Below, in pieces: positions 7,682 to 9,866 of a DNA stretch of 9,866 nt; within the stretch, counting starts at the first letter, position 1, and every line of letters starts with the position of its first letter. The notes beneath the pieces are model-generated. The model was not told the DNA's origin. It saw only the letters and a program-made list of their open reading frames with translations, and did not search any database. The stretch spans positions 1 through 9,866 of the forward strand of contig HF985990.1 of NCBI GenBank assembly GCA_000431015.1. The letters run 5' to 3'. A program made the translations under genes and the position numbers. Source of the DNA: Alistipes sp. CAG:514 (GTDB taxonomy: Bacteria; Bacteroidota; Bacteroidia; Bacteroidales; UBA932).

Positions 7682-9301
7682 ATGAAAAAGTACATAAATT
7701 ACATAGCGGTCGCCTTGCTGGCCGCCTTCTCCCTGAGCTCATGCAAGTCTCTGGATGTCGCTCCTCCTAACAACATCACGGACAAGCAGATTCAGAAGAT
7801 TCTTGAAGAAGGAGATGAGAGTGCCAAGAACTTGATTATTAATCTTGTCGGCACAGGGCTTGAGAATTTCTTCAACATCTCAGGTCAGACATGGACAGGT
7901 TATTCGTCCTATCCTCTCAACTCGCAGATTGACCAGGACTACCTGATGAGCCTAAGAGGCAACGATGTCATACCTGGAACCGCCGTGACGGCGTCCAGTG
8001 GGCATGAGACAGCCTATGAGCTCATCAAGACCTTCAGCCTCACTGACAACACCTACCCTTATTACGCTCTTAGCGCCAGCATGCTGACGGGAGCCAACAA
8101 GGCTCTCCTCTACCTCACGCCAGAGGCGGCTAAAGCCGGAGCTAATGCCAGAAAGTATCGTGGACAGGCTCTTGCGGTCCGCGCGTACGCCTACATGCAG
8201 CTTATGGAGCGCTTCCAGCCGGCTTACACCAATGGTGGTAAGGACGGAAAGGGAATGCCTATATATAAGTCTTACGGTACAAACGATCCTGCGCCTATCT
8301 CTTCCGCCACGGACACCTACAAGTTCATCCTTGAGGATCTTACCGAGGCTGTCGAGGATCTTGCGGAAATGGGCTATACGACAGAGCCTAAGGATGTTGA
8401 CCGTGGCGTGGCTCAGTTCCTTCTTGCTCGTGCCGCTCTGTGGTCCGGGGATTGGGACACTTGTATCAAGGCTGCGTCTGAGATTGTCAGCAAGTTCCCT
8501 AATTTCATCAAGGAGGCGAACTACGGTGCGAAGGATGCGGATTTCAAGGCCTATTGCGATGGAACCAAGGACTGCAAGTCTGAGGATAACGCCTTCCTTG
8601 TCGTGGCCGCCAACCCTGAGGCCTTGATGGGATTCATCAGTGGCGCCGGCTCGAACACCTACACATCGTCATTCTTCAACATATTCGCCAATGGTGTGGC
8701 CGGTTCGAGTGGAGAGCCGCCTCGGATTGACTCAAGGCTCTATGACAAGATTGACGCGAATGATTTCCGAAAGGACATATTCACCACATCCACAGCCAAC
8801 TACAAGTACATCCTTGATTCGGATGGGAAGACTCTGGAGCAGCAGATTCCGGAATATTCAAGTATGAAATTCGCCGCGACTTTCGCTAAGGGTGTGACCG
8901 TGCGTGACCATCAGATCATTTGTGACAACTACATCTTCCGTTCTTCCGAGGCCTATCTGATGCTTGCCGAGGCCTATGCCCAGAGTGGACAGGATGCCAA
9001 GGCCAAAGAGGTTCTCAACAAGTTGCTCGCCGCCCGTACCAAGGCCGGCAAGCCGACTCTCACCTGTGATAACTACAGCGGGATGTCGGGGATGTCCGCA
9101 CTCCAGATGGTCCAGCTTCAGACCCGCATCGAGATGTGGTGCGAAGGTGGACGTGAATTCTACAACAACAAGCGTTGGAACATCAGTGTCAACCGCACGG
9201 GATCAAACAACCACTACAGGACAGGCACGTTGTCGGTTGATGAGATGGTTCTTTCGATTCCAAGATCCGAGACCACTACCAACACTCATTGGGCAGACTA
9301 A
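7682..9301 (+). CDS. SusD/RagB-family nutrient-binding outer-membrane lipoprotein
   Basis: A 539-residue surface lipoprotein that caps the SusC-like barrel and captures its substrate. The signal peptide MKKYINYIAVALLAAFSLSS ends in lipobox LSSC, giving lipidated Cys21. Family signatures are the TPR-type helix YRGQALAVRAYAYMQLMERF (about 159-178), the C-terminal RagB/SusD segment EAYLMLAEAYAQSG followed by AKEVLNKLLAAR (about 423-453), and EMWCEGGREFYNNKRWN (about 484-500). The end, DEMVLSIPRSETTTNTHW, is in the usual position of the IP-x-SE motif. The in-frame ATG at 7673 would add MLI; I prefer 7682 because MKK begins a typical signal peptide and the context TTAATTATGA is the same as at the LacI-type gene's start. 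The pair with SusC and the 27-base gap to the next lipoprotein argue for one transcript. The ligand cannot be read from sequence. Confidence 0.95.
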   Translation: MKKYINYIAVALLAAFSLSSCKSLDVAPPNNITDKQIQKILEEGDESAKNLIINLVGTGLENFFNISGQTWTGYSSYPLNSQIDQDYLMSLRGNDVIPGTAVTASSGHETAYELIKTFSLTDNTYPYYALSASMLTGANKALLYLTPEAAKAGANARKYRGQALAVRAYAYMQLMERFQPAYTNGGKDGKGMPIYKSYGTNDPAPISSATDTYKFILEDLTEAVEDLAEMGYTTEPKDVDRGVAQFLLARAALWSGDWDTCIKAASEIVSKFPNFIKEANYGAKDADFKAYCDGTKDCKSEDNAFLVVAANPEALMGFISGAGSNTYTSSFFNIFANGVAGSSGEPPRIDSRLYDKIDANDFRKDIFTTSTANYKYILDSDGKTLEQQIPEYSSMKFAATFAKGVTVRDHQIICDNYIFRSSEAYLMLAEAYAQSGQDAKAKEVLNKLLAARTKAGKPTLTCDNYSGMSGMSALQMVQLQTRIEMWCEGGREFYNNKRWNISVNRTGSNNHYRTGTLSVDEMVLSIPRSETTTNTHWAD

Positions 9302-9328
9302 TCATGGAATTATTAATGAATTATGAAT

Positions 9329-9866
9329 ATGAAAGCAAAATTATTGATATTGGGCGTTCTTTCAGTTTTTGCGATGGCATTCGTCTCGTCATGTAAGGAT
9401 GAGGAAAGTTTCGTAAAGGCCGAGAGTGTCTCAATAAGTCCGGCCAAGGTCACTCTGACAGCCGGTGAGCATACGGAATTGACAGCGACCGTAGCGCCAA
9501 ATAATGCGACCAGCAAGTACTTCAAATGGGCGTCTTCCGATGCAAAGGTCGCGTCTGTTGACAACTTTGGTAGAGTTGTGGCTCTGTCTCCTGGTTCCAC
9601 TACCATCACCGTCACCACTGACGATGGTGGTTTTAAGGCAACCAGTGAGATCATTGTCAATCCTAAGCCTGTTCAGAGTGTGTCTTTTGACAAGGCGGAG
9701 ATCACTGTCTATGAAAATGAGACAGCCACATTGGTGGCCATAGTCAATCCTTCCGACGCCACTGACCAGTCTGTGACATGGTCTACGTCGGACAAGGACA
9801 TCGCAACTGTTGACAAGAACGGCGTTGTTACCGGACAGGCGACAGGAGAGGCTGTGGTGACAGCCA
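9329..9866 (+). CDS. BIG2-domain surface lipoprotein (SusE/SusF or surface-binding-protein position), 3' end outside window
   Basis: The frame is open for 179 codons to the right edge, so the protein is partial. MKAKLLILGVLSVFAMAFVS is a lipoprotein signal with lipobox VSSC (Cys22), followed by KDEE; a Lys then acidic residues after the Cys resembles the Bacteroidota lipoprotein surface-export signal. Two bacterial Ig-like group 2 (BIG2) repeats follow. The first, about 31-108, begins SVSISPAKVTLTAGE and includes WASSDAKVASVDNFGRVVAL; the second, from about 114, begins VQSVSFDKAEITVYENE and includes WSTSDKDIATVDKNGVVTG. BIG2 domains usually act as adhesive or spacer modules. In SusC/SusD operons this slot commonly holds SusE/SusF-like surface ligand-binding proteins, often with N-terminal Ig-like spacers and a C-terminal binding domain. 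The ATG at 9323 would add two residues; 9329 gives the standard MKAK start. Whether a binding or enzymatic domain follows lies beyond the window. Confidence 0.88.
   Translation, partial: MKAKLLILGVLSVFAMAFVSSCKDEESFVKAESVSISPAKVTLTAGEHTELTATVAPNNATSKYFKWASSDAKVASVDNFGRVVALSPGSTTITVTTDDGGFKATSEIIVNPKPVQSVSFDKAEITVYENETATLVAIVNPSDATDQSVTWSTSDKDIATVDKNGVVTGQATGEAVVTA

Overview
The window looks like chromosomal DNA of a Bacteroidota bacterium, most likely order Bacteroidales, with fairly balanced base composition. Three things point there: a SusC/SusD outer-membrane nutrient uptake pair, lipoproteins with short lipoboxes (LCGC, LSSC, VSSC), and three exact matches to the Bacteroidota -7 promoter element TAnnTTTG upstream of genes. 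Genus cannot be read from the sequence alone.

Layout. A housekeeping folD gene (105-971, +) sits at the left edge and converges on a lipoprotein of the inosine-uridine nucleoside hydrolase superfamily (1014-2063, -). A roughly 200-base divergent intergenic region follows, with a -7 box facing each way and a 15-base perfect palindrome between them. A LacI-family regulator (2261-3268, +) comes next. After it lies the C-terminal part of a chorismatase-like (FkbO/Hyg5/XanB2-type) protein whose N-terminal domain is missing (about 3355-3921). A 196-base intergenic region with a promoter match then leads into an apparent operon: a 1180-residue SusC/RagA TonB-dependent transporter (4118-7660), its SusD/RagB lipoprotein (7682-9301), and a third surface-type lipoprotein with bacterial Ig-like (BIG2) domains that starts at 9329 and runs off the right edge.

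How the genes may work together. The SusC/SusD pair plus the BIG2 lipoprotein, in SusE/SusF or surface-binding-protein position, should bind and import one substrate class. The divergent hydrolase and LacI regulator could release ribose and base from nucleoside-like compounds and sense the product. This resembles the ribose/nucleoside scavenging idea described for Bacteroides, but no glycoside hydrolase, ribokinase or inner-membrane transporter is visible here, so the substrate is an inference. No RNA gene, CRISPR array, insertion sequence or clear mobile element was seen. The most unusual items are the palindrome between the divergent promoters, the truncated chorismatase-like gene, and the active-site pattern of the hydrolase.
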